A stretch of DNA of 22,926 nucleotides, from positions 1-22,926 of the forward strand of contig JAVEEH010000215.1 in NCBI GenBank assembly GCA_030840545.1. Reading direction: 5' to 3'. Numbering within the stretch: the stretch's first letter is position 1; each line of letters starts with the position of its first letter. The notes under the pieces were generated by a model that was not told the DNA's origin, searched no databases, and worked only from the letters and a program-made list of their open reading frames with translations. Shown here piece after piece: positions 7,777 through 19,348 of the stretch. The translations under genes were made by a program, and so were the position numbers. The DNA is from Frankiaceae bacterium. GTDB taxonomy: Bacteria; Actinomycetota; Actinomycetes; JAFAQI01.

Positions 7777-8289
7777 TCAGGCGGGAAGCTCGATGGCGCG
7801 GCGGGCGTCGGCGTCCAGAACGCCCCAGTTGATGAGCTGTTCGGTCAGCTGGGTCGGCGTCTCGTCATAGATCACGGCGAGTGACCGAAGATCTTCCTGA
7901 CGGATCGAGAGCACCCGGCCGTTGTAATCGCCGCGCTGACTCTGGATCGTGGCGGTGTAGCGGGCCAGGGGAGCGGCCTGGTCGGCCGGGATCGCCTGCA
8001 GCTTCTCCAGGTCGAGCACCAGCCGTGGCGGCGGCTCGACGGCGGCGGCAGCGGTGGCCGCGTCCGGCAGCAGCTCGGAGATCGGCACGCTGTAGAAATC
8101 GGCGAGCTCGGCCAGGCGCTGCACGGTCACGGCGCGATCACCACGCTCGTAGGAGCCCACCACGACCGCCTTCCAGCGGCCCTGGGACTTCTCTTCGACG
8201 CCATGCAGGGACATACCCTGCTGCATCCGGATGGCGCGGAGTCGTTGCCCGAGCGCTTTCGCGTAAGGCGTCGGAGTCTCCTCGGTCAT
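7777..8289 (-). CDS. bldD: Developmental regulator BldD (c-di-GMP-responsive)
   Basis: BldD is the master repressor of sporulation genes in Streptomyces; cyclic di-GMP joins two subunits and enables DNA binding. The 170-residue product has an XRE-type helix-turn-helix domain (about 11-72) with the near-invariant SLHGVEEKSQGRWKAVVVG stretch. The C-terminal domain carries the c-di-GMP signature RGD at 119-121, eight residues, then RQED at 130-133. Streptomyces has RQDD, so this is one conservative change. GGAG lies five bases before the ATG. The gene is divergent from pyrR, and its promoter overlaps a BldD box, pointing to autorepression. bldD also occurs in non-sporulating actinomycetes, so it does not prove development. 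Confidence 0.96.
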   Translation of the reverse strand: MTEETPTPYAKALGQRLRAIRMQQGMSLHGVEEKSQGRWKAVVVGSYERGDRAVTVQRLAELADFYSVPISELLPDAATAAAAVEPPPRLVLDLEKLQAIPADQAAPLARYTATIQSQRGDYNGRVLSIRQEDLRSLAVIYDETPTQLTEQLINWGVLDADARRAIELPA

Positions 8290-8443
8290 GGCGTCTCCGG
8301 TCGGCTGGTCGGGGCAGGGTCCGTGCCCGTCACGGCCGGAACGCCGGTCTCACCATTGGCTCGATCGGGGGGATGCCAGTGGTGCTGATGGCATCTGGTG
8401 ACCGCTTCATCCCCGATGTCGGCGCCTCGCTCCGGTGGTTACT
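8290..8443 (-). promoter_or_regulatory. bldD 5' leader with two hairpins
   Basis: If transcription starts near 8444, the bldD transcript has an untranslated leader of about 155 bases. It contains a perfect 7-bp inverted repeat, GATGCCA at 8372-8378 with TGGCATC at 8389-8395 (10-base loop). A second 5-bp repeat lies near the ribosome-binding site, GGGCA at 8312-8316 with TGCCC at 8324-8328. I see no coding frame in it. A post-transcriptional role is possible but not shown. Confidence 0.35.
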
Positions 8444-8451
8444 GACAGTGA
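8439..8451. promoter_or_regulatory. BldD operator (BldD box)
   Basis: The 13 bases TTACTGACAGTGA fit the core BldD recognition pattern TnAC-N5-GTnA exactly on both arms. The site lies directly downstream of the bldD -10 hexamer, across the expected transcription start. Binding there would block the bldD promoter, matching the known autoregulation in Streptomyces. The centre differs from the fuller consensus, which favours C(A/T)G. Confidence 0.65.
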
Positions 8452-8479
8452 CGCTAGGGCGTGGTGTGGTGATCGTCAA
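8451..8479 (-). promoter_or_regulatory. bldD promoter
   Basis: On the minus strand TTGACG (8479-8474) is followed by a 17-base spacer and TAGCGT (8456-8451). This is a good match to the vegetative sigma factor consensus with optimal spacing. Transcription would start near 8444, inside the BldD box. Confidence 0.65.
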
Positions 8480-8528
8480 GCCGGGTTCCCGCGTGTCGCC
8501 CGCGAGCTCGGAAATCCGGCATGCGGGC

Positions 8529-8537
8529 TGCTACCGT
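8529..8537 (+). promoter_or_regulatory. pyr operon promoter, extended -10
   Basis: TGC followed by TACCGT (8532-8537) forms an extended -10 element. No convincing -35 lies 17 bases upstream. Transcription would start near 8544, leaving about 56 bases of leader that hold the PyrR-binding element. Confidence 0.45.
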
Positions 8538-8557
8538 GACCGGCAGCTGCACACCGT

Positions 8558-8592
8558 CCTTTAAGACCCGTCCTGTGAGGCGGGGAAGGAGG
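8558..8592 (+). promoter_or_regulatory. PyrR-binding leader element overlapping the pyrR ribosome-binding site
   Basis: The leader reads CCTTTAAGACCCGTCC, then TGTGAGGCGGGGAAGGAGG. It follows the PyrR-binding loop pattern known from Bacillus pyr leaders (GUCCAGAGAGGCU, then AAGG). A stem pairs CCCG (8567-8570) with CGGG (8581-8584), and GUCC is followed by a purine-rich loop. The Shine-Dalgarno AAGGAGG (8586-8592) adjoins the stem, with ATG seven bases later. UMP-bound PyrR would therefore be expected to hide the ribosome-binding site, as proposed for mycobacteria. I see no terminator hairpin, so control is probably at translation. Confidence 0.7.
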
Positions 8593-8599
8593 CAGCAGG

Positions 8600-9252
<653 letters not shown>

Positions 9253-9256
<4 letters not shown>

Positions 9257-10185
9257 ACCGTCACCTCCTGTCCGCGGCCGACCTCAGTCGCGACGATGCC
9301 CTGCTCGTGCTCGACACCGCCGAAGAGCTCGCCCATCTTGCTGACCGTCCGATCAAGAAGCTGCCGACCCTGCGCGGTCGCACCGTCGTCAACCTCTTCT
9401 TCGAGGACTCCACGCGCACCCGCACGTCGTTCGAGGTTGCGGCCAAACGACTGTCCGCCGACGTCATCAACTTCTCGGCCAAGGGCTCGAGCGTGTCCAA
9501 GGGTGAGTCGCTCAAGGACACCGCGCTGACCCTCGAGGCAATGGGCGCTGACGCGGTCGTCGTCCGCCACTGGGCCAGTGGTGCCCCGCACCGGCTCGCG
9601 CACTGGATCCGCGGCAGCGTCGTCAATGCCGGTGACGGCACACACGAGCACCCGACTCAGGCGCTGCTCGATGCGTTCACGATGCGGCAGCGACTCGGCC
9701 GGCTCGTCGGGCTCAAGGTGGCTGTCGTCGGCGACGTCCTGCACTCGCGGGTGGCCCGCAGCAACGTGTTGCTGCTCGAAACCCTCGGCGCCGAAGTGAC
9801 ACTCGTGGCGCCACCGACACTGCTGCCGGTCGGGGTGGAGGCCTGGCCCTGCTCGGTGTCCTTCGACCTCGATGCGGTGCTGCCGAAAAGCGACGTCGTC
9901 ATGATGCTGCGTGTGCAGCGTGAGCGCATGCACGGAGGCTTCTTTCCCACGACGCGGGAATACTCCCGCCGCTACGGCCTCGATGCACGGCGGATGGCGA
10001 TGTTGCCCGACGAGGGCATCGTCATGCACCCCGGTCCGATGAACAGGGGTGTCGAGATCGCGGCGGAGGTCGCCGACAGCGTTCGCTCCACGATCGTCGA
10101 GCAGGTCGCCAACGGTGTCTCCGTGCGGATGGCCGTGCTCTATCTGCTGCTCGGTGGCGGTCCCGAGATCGAGGCCGGCGCATGA
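9253..10185 (+). CDS. pyrB: Aspartate carbamoyltransferase catalytic subunit
   Basis: This enzyme joins carbamoyl phosphate to L-aspartate to give N-carbamoyl-aspartate, the committed step of pyrimidine synthesis. The 310-residue product has the carbamoyl-phosphate loop FFEDSTRTRTSFE at 49-61, the catalytic KGES segment near 88, DGTHEHPTQALLD near 128 and HPGPMNRGVEI near 259. No regulatory subunit gene (pyrI) is present, as expected for actinobacteria, where the enzyme may associate with dihydroorotase. It overlaps pyrR and pyrC by four bases each (ATGA). Confidence 0.97.
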
Positions 10186-11462
10186 GCGCCACAAGCTGGG
10201 TGCTCCGCGGCGTCCGGCCGCTCGGCGCGGACCCCGTCGACCTCTACGTCGAGGACGGCGTCATCGTCGACGCGCCATTATCCGGCGCAGAGACCTACGA
10301 CGCCGGCGGCCTCATCGCCCTGCCGGGGCTCGTCGACCTGCACACGCACCTGCGCGAGCCTGGCCGGGAAGACGCCGAGACGGTCGAGACCGGCACCCTT
10401 GCCGCTGCGCTGGGCGGGTTCACGGCGGTCCACGCGATGGCCAACACCGAACCCGTCGCCGACGTCGCCGGAGTCGTCGAGCAGGTCTGGCGGCTGGGAC
10501 AGGACGCCGGTCACTGCGACGTGCACCCGGTCGGCGCGGTCACCCTCGGGCTCCGCGGCGAGCAGATCGCCGAGCTCGGCGCGATGGCCGAGTCGGCGGC
10601 GCGGGTGCGGGTCTTCTCGGACGACGGTCACTGCGTGCACGACCCGATGGTCATGCGCCGCGCCCTGGAATACCTCCGCGCCTTCGACGGCGTCATTGCC
10701 CAGCACGCCCAGGACCCCCGACTCACGGACGCCGCCCAGATGAACGAAGGCGTCCAGTCCGCGCGGCTCGGACTGGCCGGCTGGCCGGCCGTCGCAGAAG
10801 AGGCCGTCATCGCGCGGGACTGCCTGCTGGCCGCCCACGTCGGTGGCCGGGTGCACTTCTGCCACGTCTCGACTGCCGGATCGGTCGAGCTGGTGCGCTG
10901 GGCCAAAGGCAAGGGCTGGAACGTCACCGCCGAGGTCACCCCGCATCACCTGCTGCTGACCGACGACCTCGTGTCCACCTACGACCCCGTGTTCAAGGTC
11001 AACCCGCCGCTACGCACCGCCGAGGATGTCGCCGCACTGCGCGCCGGGCTCGCGGACGGCACCATCGACGCCGTGGCCACCGACCACGCCCCACACGCCC
11101 TCGAGGACAAGGAGACCGAGTGGGCGGCCGCAGCGTTCGGCATGACCGGTCTGGAGACCGCGCTGTCCGTGGTCGTGGCGGCCATGGTCGAGACAGGACA
11201 GCTCGACTGGGCCGGCCTGGCTGACCGGATGAGCGTCCGCCCGGCCCGCATCGGCCGACTCTCCGGTCAAGGTCAGCCACTGGTCCCCGGCGCGCCGGCC
11301 AACCTGGTGCTGGTCGACAGCGAGGCCCGTTGGACGGTTGATCCGCGCCAGAGCGCCAGTCGCGGCCGCAACACACCCTTCGCCGGCCGGGAGCTGCCCG
11401 CGCGCGTTGTCGCGACCTTCCTGCGTGGCCGCCCGACCGTGCTCGACGGCAAACCGACATGA
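10182..11462 (+). CDS. pyrC: Dihydroorotase
   Basis: This zinc amidohydrolase cyclises N-carbamoyl-aspartate to dihydroorotate. The 426-residue product has the metal-binding HTHLREPG motif (His54, His56), an FSDDGHCV segment near residue 145 and the later ATDHAPHALEDKE motif near 300, whose aspartate is the catalytic base. The long form with DDGHCV resembles the Aquifex/Bacillus class rather than the short E. coli class. The start overlaps pyrB (ATGA), and the stop overlaps a small membrane-protein gene by four bases. Confidence 0.96.
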   Translation: MSATSWVLRGVRPLGADPVDLYVEDGVIVDAPLSGAETYDAGGLIALPGLVDLHTHLREPGREDAETVETGTLAAALGGFTAVHAMANTEPVADVAGVVEQVWRLGQDAGHCDVHPVGAVTLGLRGEQIAELGAMAESAARVRVFSDDGHCVHDPMVMRRALEYLRAFDGVIAQHAQDPRLTDAAQMNEGVQSARLGLAGWPAVAEEAVIARDCLLAAHVGGRVHFCHVSTAGSVELVRWAKGKGWNVTAEVTPHHLLLTDDLVSTYDPVFKVNPPLRTAEDVAALRAGLADGTIDAVATDHAPHALEDKETEWAAAAFGMTGLETALSVVVAAMVETGQLDWAGLADRMSVRPARIGRLSGQGQPLVPGAPANLVLVDSEARWTVDPRQSASRGRNTPFAGRELPARVVATFLRGRPTVLDGKPT

Positions 11463-11617
11463 TCGCCGCACACGAGCTGATGGCGACGGTGGCTGCCCGC
11501 GGCGAGTCCTGGGGTGGCCCCGTCGTCGGCATCGTCGCGGCCGGGATCTTCGTGGCGTTCAGCGCGTGGATCGTCGTCCAGCGAATCCGCAGCAATCGGA
11601 AGGACCACCATGGCTGA
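11459..11617 (+). CDS. Small single-pass membrane protein between pyrC and carA
   Basis: This 52-residue frame starts in the pyrC stop (ATGA) and runs eight bases into carA. It encodes about 20 mostly polar residues, one hydrophobic segment (about 21-41, GPVVGIVAAGIFVAF and onward) and a basic tail, QRIRSNRKDHH. The positive tail predicts an outside N-terminus and inside C-terminus. Nested overlaps at both ends and G/C-rich third positions support a real gene translated by coupling. From memory, other actinobacteria have a membrane protein at this place, often longer and with a PH-like domain; this may be a shortened version. Function is unknown. Confidence 0.65.
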   Translation: MIAAHELMATVAARGESWGGPVVGIVAAGIFVAFSAWIVVQRIRSNRKDHHG

Positions 11618-12719
11618 TCCGGCCCTGCTCGTCCTGGAGGACGGCCGGACGTTCCACGGCGCGGCCTACGGCGCCGTCGGCGAGACCCTGGGCGAAGCGG
11701 TCTTCAACACCGGCATGACCGGCTACCAGGAGACGCTCACCGATCCCTCCTACCACCGCCAGATTGTCGTGCAGACCGCGCCGCACATCGGCAACACCGG
11801 CGTCAATGACGAAGACTCCGAGTCGCGTCGGGTCTGGGTGAGTGGCTACGTCGTCCGCGATCCCGCGCGGATGCCGAGCAGCTGGCGGTCACGTCGCTCG
11901 CTCGACGCCGAGCTCGTCTCGCAGGGAGTCGTCGGCATCAGCGGTGTGGACACCCGTGCGTTGACGCGACATCTGCGCGACCGGGGTGCGATGCGGGTGG
12001 GAGTCAGCAGCATCGAGACCGACCCCGCTGCATTGCTGCAGCGCGTGCTCGCCGCCCCTGGGATGGAGGGCGCCGACCTCGCGCGCGAGGTCACCACGCC
12101 GGAGGCCTACGTCGTACCTGCGGTGGGGGACAAGAGATTCGTCGTCGCCGCGATGGATCTCGGCATCAAGGCGTCGACGCCGCGCTATCTCGCCGCGCGG
12201 GGTTGTGAGGTGCACGTGCTGCCGGCCACGGCGTCGGCCGACGACCTGCTGGCGGTCGATCCCGACGGCGTCTTCTTCTCCAACGGTCCCGGCGACCCGG
12301 CGACCGCCGACTACGCGGTCGAAGCGATGCGAGGGGTGCTCGACGCCCGCCGACCGGTCTTCGGCATCTGCTTCGGCAACCAAGTGCTCGGGCGCGCGCT
12401 GGGCTTCGGCACCTACAAGCTGAAGTTCGGTCACCGCGGCGTCAACCAGCCCGTGCAGGACCGGCGGACCGGCAAGATCGCCATCACGAGCCACAACCAC
12501 GGCTTCGCCGTCGACGCCCCGGCGCAGGACACGACGGACACGCCCTACGGCCGCGTCGAGGTCAGCCACGTCGACCTCAACGACGGCGTCGTCGAGGGGC
12601 TGCGGTGCCTGGACGCCCCGGCCTTCTCCGTGCAGTACCACCCGGAAGCCGCGCCCGGGCCGCATGACGCGATCGGGTTGTTCGACACCTTCGCGGACCT
12701 GATGGAGGCGAGCCGGTGA
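11610..12719 (+). CDS. carA: Carbamoyl-phosphate synthase small (glutaminase) subunit
   Basis: CarA hydrolyses glutamine and channels ammonia to CarB. The product has 369 residues. An N-terminal domain opens with ADPALLVLEDGRTFHG, and a class I glutamine amidotransferase domain follows. Its nucleophile cysteine is in FGICFGNQVLG near residue 250 and the catalytic His-x-Glu is in VQYHPEA near 340. The start is set by GGAAGGA five bases before the ATG; the frame stays open upstream but that part is a shadow. The gene overlaps the small ORFs on both sides, by eight and four bases. Confidence 0.97.
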   Translation: MADPALLVLEDGRTFHGAAYGAVGETLGEAVFNTGMTGYQETLTDPSYHRQIVVQTAPHIGNTGVNDEDSESRRVWVSGYVVRDPARMPSSWRSRRSLDAELVSQGVVGISGVDTRALTRHLRDRGAMRVGVSSIETDPAALLQRVLAAPGMEGADLAREVTTPEAYVVPAVGDKRFVVAAMDLGIKASTPRYLAARGCEVHVLPATASADDLLAVDPDGVFFSNGPGDPATADYAVEAMRGVLDARRPVFGICFGNQVLGRALGFGTYKLKFGHRGVNQPVQDRRTGKIAITSHNHGFAVDAPAQDTTDTPYGRVEVSHVDLNDGVVEGLRCLDAPAFSVQYHPEAAPGPHDAIGLFDTFADLMEASR

Positions 12720-12915
12720 GCGACGCCTACGACCAGGGCAGCCGGGTCGAGGCCGTGACCGCGGTGGTCCGGCACCACCATCACCCCGCCGACCCCAACG
12801 TCGGCGTCGTCCGCGGCCGGCTGGGTAGTCGTGCCGTCCTTGCAGGTTTCTTGGCCGCCGCCGTCACCGTCGCCGGCGTTGTCCTGCTCGCACTAGCCAT
12901 CGGAGGCGGCAAGTA

Positions 12916-12916
<1 letters not shown>
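12716..12916 (+). CDS. Small single-pass membrane protein between carA and carB
   Basis: This 66-residue frame starts with GTG in the carA stop (GTGA). Its TAG overlaps the carB GTG by one base (TAGTG). A soluble N-terminal part of about 40 residues contains four consecutive histidines (19-22) and ends in the basic RGRLGSR. One hydrophobic helix follows (about 41-63), then GGGK. The basic residues before the helix predict N-in, C-out topology, opposite to the other small ORF. Overlaps at both ends and G/C third positions support coding. I do not recognise a family. Metal binding by the histidines is only a possibility. Confidence 0.65.
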
Positions 12917-16259
<3,343 letters not shown>

Positions 16260-16260
<1 letters not shown>

Positions 16261-17141
16261 TGCCTGCGGTGCAAGTGCGCGGAGAGGTGCTGTCGGTCAA
16301 GCAGACCGGTGCCTACCTCGCGATGACCCTCGTCGCCTCCGGCATCGCCGAGCAGACGCGACCGGGGCAGTTCGTCGCACTGGCCGTCAGCGGTGACGAC
16401 GGGTCCATGCTCCTGCGGCGCGCCTTCTCCATTCATCAGGTCGCTTCTCGCGGGGTCTACGGCGGCACGATCGAGTTCATCTTCTCGGTCAGCGGCAAGG
16501 GCACCGCCTGGCTGGCCGGGCGGCATCCACACGACCCGGTCGACGTCGTCGGCCCGTTGGGACGCCCGTTCGCCCTTCCGAAGGACCCGGCAAACTGCGT
16601 GCTCGTCGGCGGCGGTTACGGGGCCGCACCGCTGTTCATGCTCGCCGACGCACTGCGCAAGCGCGGCTGCCGGGTGGACTTCGTGCTCGGCGCCGCCAAC
16701 GCGGATCGTCTCTTCGGCGCGCTTGATGCCAAGCGGATGGCGGCAACCGTCGCGTTCACGACCGATGACGGTTCCTACGGCGAAGAAGGGCGGGTGTCCG
16801 ACGTGCTGCCCGGCGTCATCGACCGGGTGCGCGCCGACGTTGTCTACGCCTGCGGACCGATGGCCATGCTCGAAGCCGTCTACGCGGTCTCCGCCGAGGC
16901 CTACGGCGGCGCCGGCATCCCCACCCAAGTCGCGGTCGAGGAGTCGATGGCATGCGGCATCGGGGTCTGCATGACCTGTGTGCTGCCGGTGATCGGCGAC
17001 GACGGGCAGACCCGGATGGTGCGGTCGTGTGTCGAGGGCCCCGTCTTCGCCGGTGACCGGATTCGCTGGGACGCGCTCGGCACCGTTCCGGCCGACACCG
17101 TCGGCGCCATCGCGGCGGGCGCCACGACGGCGGCGCGCTGA
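16260..17141 (+). CDS. pyrK: Dihydroorotate dehydrogenase B, FAD/[2Fe-2S] electron-transfer subunit
   Basis: PyrK passes electrons from the PyrD flavin through a [2Fe-2S] cluster and FAD to NAD. The 293-residue product has a ferredoxin-reductase fold. RRAFSI at 53-58 is the FAD-binding segment, and VGGGYGAAPL at 116-125 and ACGPMAML near 197 bind nucleotide. The cluster cysteines are Cys232, Cys237, Cys240 and Cys257, the family's C-x4-C-x2-C spacing. GGGAGG lies nine bases before the ATG. Adjacent pyrD has the matching class 1B active site. Streptomyces and mycobacteria typically use a one-subunit quinone-linked enzyme instead. Confidence 0.92.
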
Positions 17142-18220
17142 TGCCTGACGTCGTACTCCGCACCACCGGCGCCGACTCGCCGGACGTCGAGGTCGACATG
17201 AGCACGACGCTCGGCTCGCTCGACGTGCCGGATCCGGTGTTCACCGCATCCGGGTGTGCGGCCGCCGGTCTGGAGCTTGCGCCCTTCAACGACCTGACCG
17301 CGATCGGTGGGGTCGTCACCAAGTCGATCCAGCTCGCCGCTCGGTCCGGGCGGCCGACGCCGCGGATGGCCGAGACACCCAGCGGGATGCTCAACTCGAT
17401 CGGGTTGCAAGGTCCGGGCATCGACGTGTTCCTGGACCGTGACCGTCCCTGGCTCGAGGAGCAGGGAGTGCGTGCGGTCGTGTCGATCGCGGGTGGCTCG
17501 GTCGACGAGTTCGCCAAGCTGGCCGGCAAGCTGCGCGGGCAGCCGGTCGCGCTCATCGAGGTCAACATCTCCTGTCCGAACGTCGAGGACAGGGGTCAGG
17601 TGTTCGCCTGCGACCCCAACGCGGCGGCCGCGGTCATCCAGGCGGTCCGGCGGACTGCGCCGTCGCAGGTCCCTGTGTTCGCCAAGCTGTCGCCGGACGT
17701 CACTGACATCGTGTCGATCGCCCGCGCCTGCGTCGGGGCAGGCGCCGACGGTCTGTCGCTCATCAACACGACACTCGGCATGGTGATCGACCCCGAGACC
17801 ATGCGACCGACTCTGGCCGGGGTGACCGGCGGGCTGTCGGGTCCGGCGATCCGCCCGCTCGCGTTGCGGTGCGTCTGGCAGGTCCACGCCGCACTGCCGG
17901 ACACGCCGCTCATGGGCATCGGCGGCATCCGGTCGGGCACCGACGCGCTCGAGTTCATTCTCGCCGGCGCCAGCGCGGTCCAGGTCGGCACCGTGATCTT
18001 CAACGATCCCTCGGCTCCGACCCGGATCTCCCACGAGTTGCGGGCCGCGCTCGCCGCGCGCGGCATCGCCCGGCTGCGCGACGTCATCGGTCTGGCCCAC
18101 CGCCCACCGCAGCTCCGGGTCCCCGAGACCCCCGACCCGCCCGGGGACGAGCCCGTCATCCCCGACACCGCCGTCGTCGACCGGTCCGGTCACGTCGTGA
18201 CCTTCGAGGACGCGCCGTGA
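17141..18220 (+). CDS. pyrD: Dihydroorotate dehydrogenase, class 1B catalytic subunit
   Basis: This FMN enzyme oxidises dihydroorotate to orotate. The catalytic base is Cys145 in EVNISCPNVEDRG; class 2 enzymes have serine there, so this is class 1, and adjacent pyrK makes it 1B. FMN and substrate segments include TASGCAAAG near 35, TPSGMLNSIGLQGPG near 79 and IGGIRSGTDALEFILAGA near 265. No N-terminal membrane helix is present. The 359 residues include about 19 extra at the front and a proline-rich tail of about 45. An in-frame ATG at 17198 is an alternative start, but the TGATG overlap with pyrK favours 17141. Confidence 0.93.
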   Translation: MPDVVLRTTGADSPDVEVDMSTTLGSLDVPDPVFTASGCAAAGLELAPFNDLTAIGGVVTKSIQLAARSGRPTPRMAETPSGMLNSIGLQGPGIDVFLDRDRPWLEEQGVRAVVSIAGGSVDEFAKLAGKLRGQPVALIEVNISCPNVEDRGQVFACDPNAAAAVIQAVRRTAPSQVPVFAKLSPDVTDIVSIARACVGAGADGLSLINTTLGMVIDPETMRPTLAGVTGGLSGPAIRPLALRCVWQVHAALPDTPLMGIGGIRSGTDALEFILAGASAVQVGTVIFNDPSAPTRISHELRAALAARGIARLRDVIGLAHRPPQLRVPETPDPPGDEPVIPDTAVVDRSGHVVTFEDAP

Positions 18221-18266
18221 TCCGATGGCACCGACGTCGCCGACCTGCTCCACCGAAGGAGAGCAC

Positions 18267-18965
18267 GTGAGCGCTCCCGACACATCGCGCGCGCCGATCG
18301 CAGTTGCCCTCGACACGGCTGACCTCGCGGTTGCCACCCGGTGGGCGAGTGCCGTCTCGCCGCACGTCTCGACGCTGAAGATCGGCCTGGAGCTGTTCTG
18401 CCACGAAGGTCCGGCCGCGGTCGAGAAGGTGCGAGCCGCGGTCGACCTCGACATCTTCCTGGATCTGAAGCTGCATGACATCCCGGCGACGGTTGCCGGT
18501 GCAGCGAGGGCGGTGGCGCATCTGCAGCCGCGCTACCTCACCGTGCACGCGGGAGGGGGCCCGGCGATGGTGAGCGCCGCGGTCACCGCGCTGCCCGACA
18601 CCCTCGTGGCAGGCGTCACCATCCTCACGTCTCTCGCCGCGGAAGAGCTCGACCGGCTCGGCATCATCGGTCCGCCGCGAGACGCCGCCTGCCGGCTGGC
18701 CCGGCTCGCAGTCGATGCCGGCGCCAGGGCCCTGGTCTGCTCACCTCAGGAGGTCGCGCCGATCCGCGCCACGGTCGGACCCGACATCGTCCTCATCGTC
18801 CCGGGGGTGCGGCCCGCGGGTTCCGGCCACCAGGACCAGGCCCGCGTCGGTACGCCGGAACAAGCCCTCGCAGACGGCGCGGATCTCCTCGTCATCGGCC
18901 GTCCGATCACTGGCGCCGCAGATCCGGCGGCAGCGGCTGCGGACATCGCCGCTTCGCTGCGCTAA
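18267..18965 (+). CDS. pyrF: Orotidine-5'-phosphate decarboxylase
   Basis: This enzyme decarboxylates OMP to UMP, the last step of the pathway. The 232-residue product has the catalytic Asp66-x-Lys68-x2-Asp71 in FLDLKLHDIPATV, Asp16 in VALDTAD, Lys38 in LKIGLELF, and the phosphate-binding IVPGVRPAGSGHQDQ and GADLLVIGRPIT segments. The GTG start is fixed by AAGGAG five bases upstream; an in-frame ATG at 18225 lacks such a site. pyrE, the preceding step, is not in the operon. This is the last pyr gene, 46 bases after pyrD. Confidence 0.95.
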   Translation: MSAPDTSRAPIAVALDTADLAVATRWASAVSPHVSTLKIGLELFCHEGPAAVEKVRAAVDLDIFLDLKLHDIPATVAGAARAVAHLQPRYLTVHAGGGPAMVSAAVTALPDTLVAGVTILTSLAAEELDRLGIIGPPRDAACRLARLAVDAGARALVCSPQEVAPIRATVGPDIVLIVPGVRPAGSGHQDQARVGTPEQALADGADLLVIGRPITGAADPAAAAADIAASLR

Positions 18966-19002
18966 GTTGCGTCGCGGCCGTGACGACGCGAGGTGAAGCC
19001 AG

Positions 19003-19332
19003 GTGCCCCTTCCACCACTGACGCCGGAACAGCGAGCCGCCGCCCTTGAAAAGGCCGCGGCGGCCCGCAAGGCGCGCGCGGCCTTGCGCGACCGGCTGAA
19101 GCACGAAGGAGCGTCGTTGTCCGAGGTGCTGACCAACGGCAACCATGACGACGTGATCGGCAAGATGCGGGTGTCTGCGGTGCTCGAGTCGATGCCTGGT
19201 GTCGGCAAGGTCCGGGCCCAACGCATCATGGAAAAGCTCGGCATCTCGCCCAGCCGTCGCGTCCGCGGGCTGGGAGCGCACCAGCGAGCCGCGCTCGAGC
19301 GCGAGTTCGCCGCCGGTGGCACCTCGTCCTGA
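19003..19332 (+). CDS. mihF: Actinobacterial integration host factor (mIHF)
   Basis: mIHF is a small nucleoid protein unrelated to E. coli IHF, first known from mycobacteriophage L5 integration; the Streptomyces form is called sIHF. The 109-residue product has a long basic N-terminal helix rich in Ala, Lys and Arg. A DNA-binding helix-turn-helix region around VLESMPGVGKVRAQRIMEKL (residues 61-80) follows, then SRRVRGLGAHQR. The GTG start has AGGTGA six bases upstream. It lies between pyrF and gmk, its standard actinobacterial place. Confidence 0.93.
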   Translation: MPLPPLTPEQRAAALEKAAAARKARAALRDRLKHEGASLSEVLTNGNHDDVIGKMRVSAVLESMPGVGKVRAQRIMEKLGISPSRRVRGLGAHQRAALEREFAAGGTSS

Positions 19333-19348
19333 TGGACTCAGCCAGCTG

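Noticed and set aside
8372..8395. The 7-bp dyad as a transcription terminator for bldD or pyr.
   Set aside because: It lies between the bldD promoter and its start codon, has no U-tract on either strand, and no gene ends nearby. It is kept only as a leader or operator candidate.
12770..12781. Four consecutive histidines that could look like a cloning tag.
   Set aside because: The codons are part of a natural frame joined by overlaps to carA and carB, with no vector sequence nearby.
18225..18266. An upstream ATG extending pyrF by 14 residues.
   Set aside because: The GTG at 18267 has AAGGAG at ideal spacing, while the ATG at 18225 has none and the added residues are not family-like.
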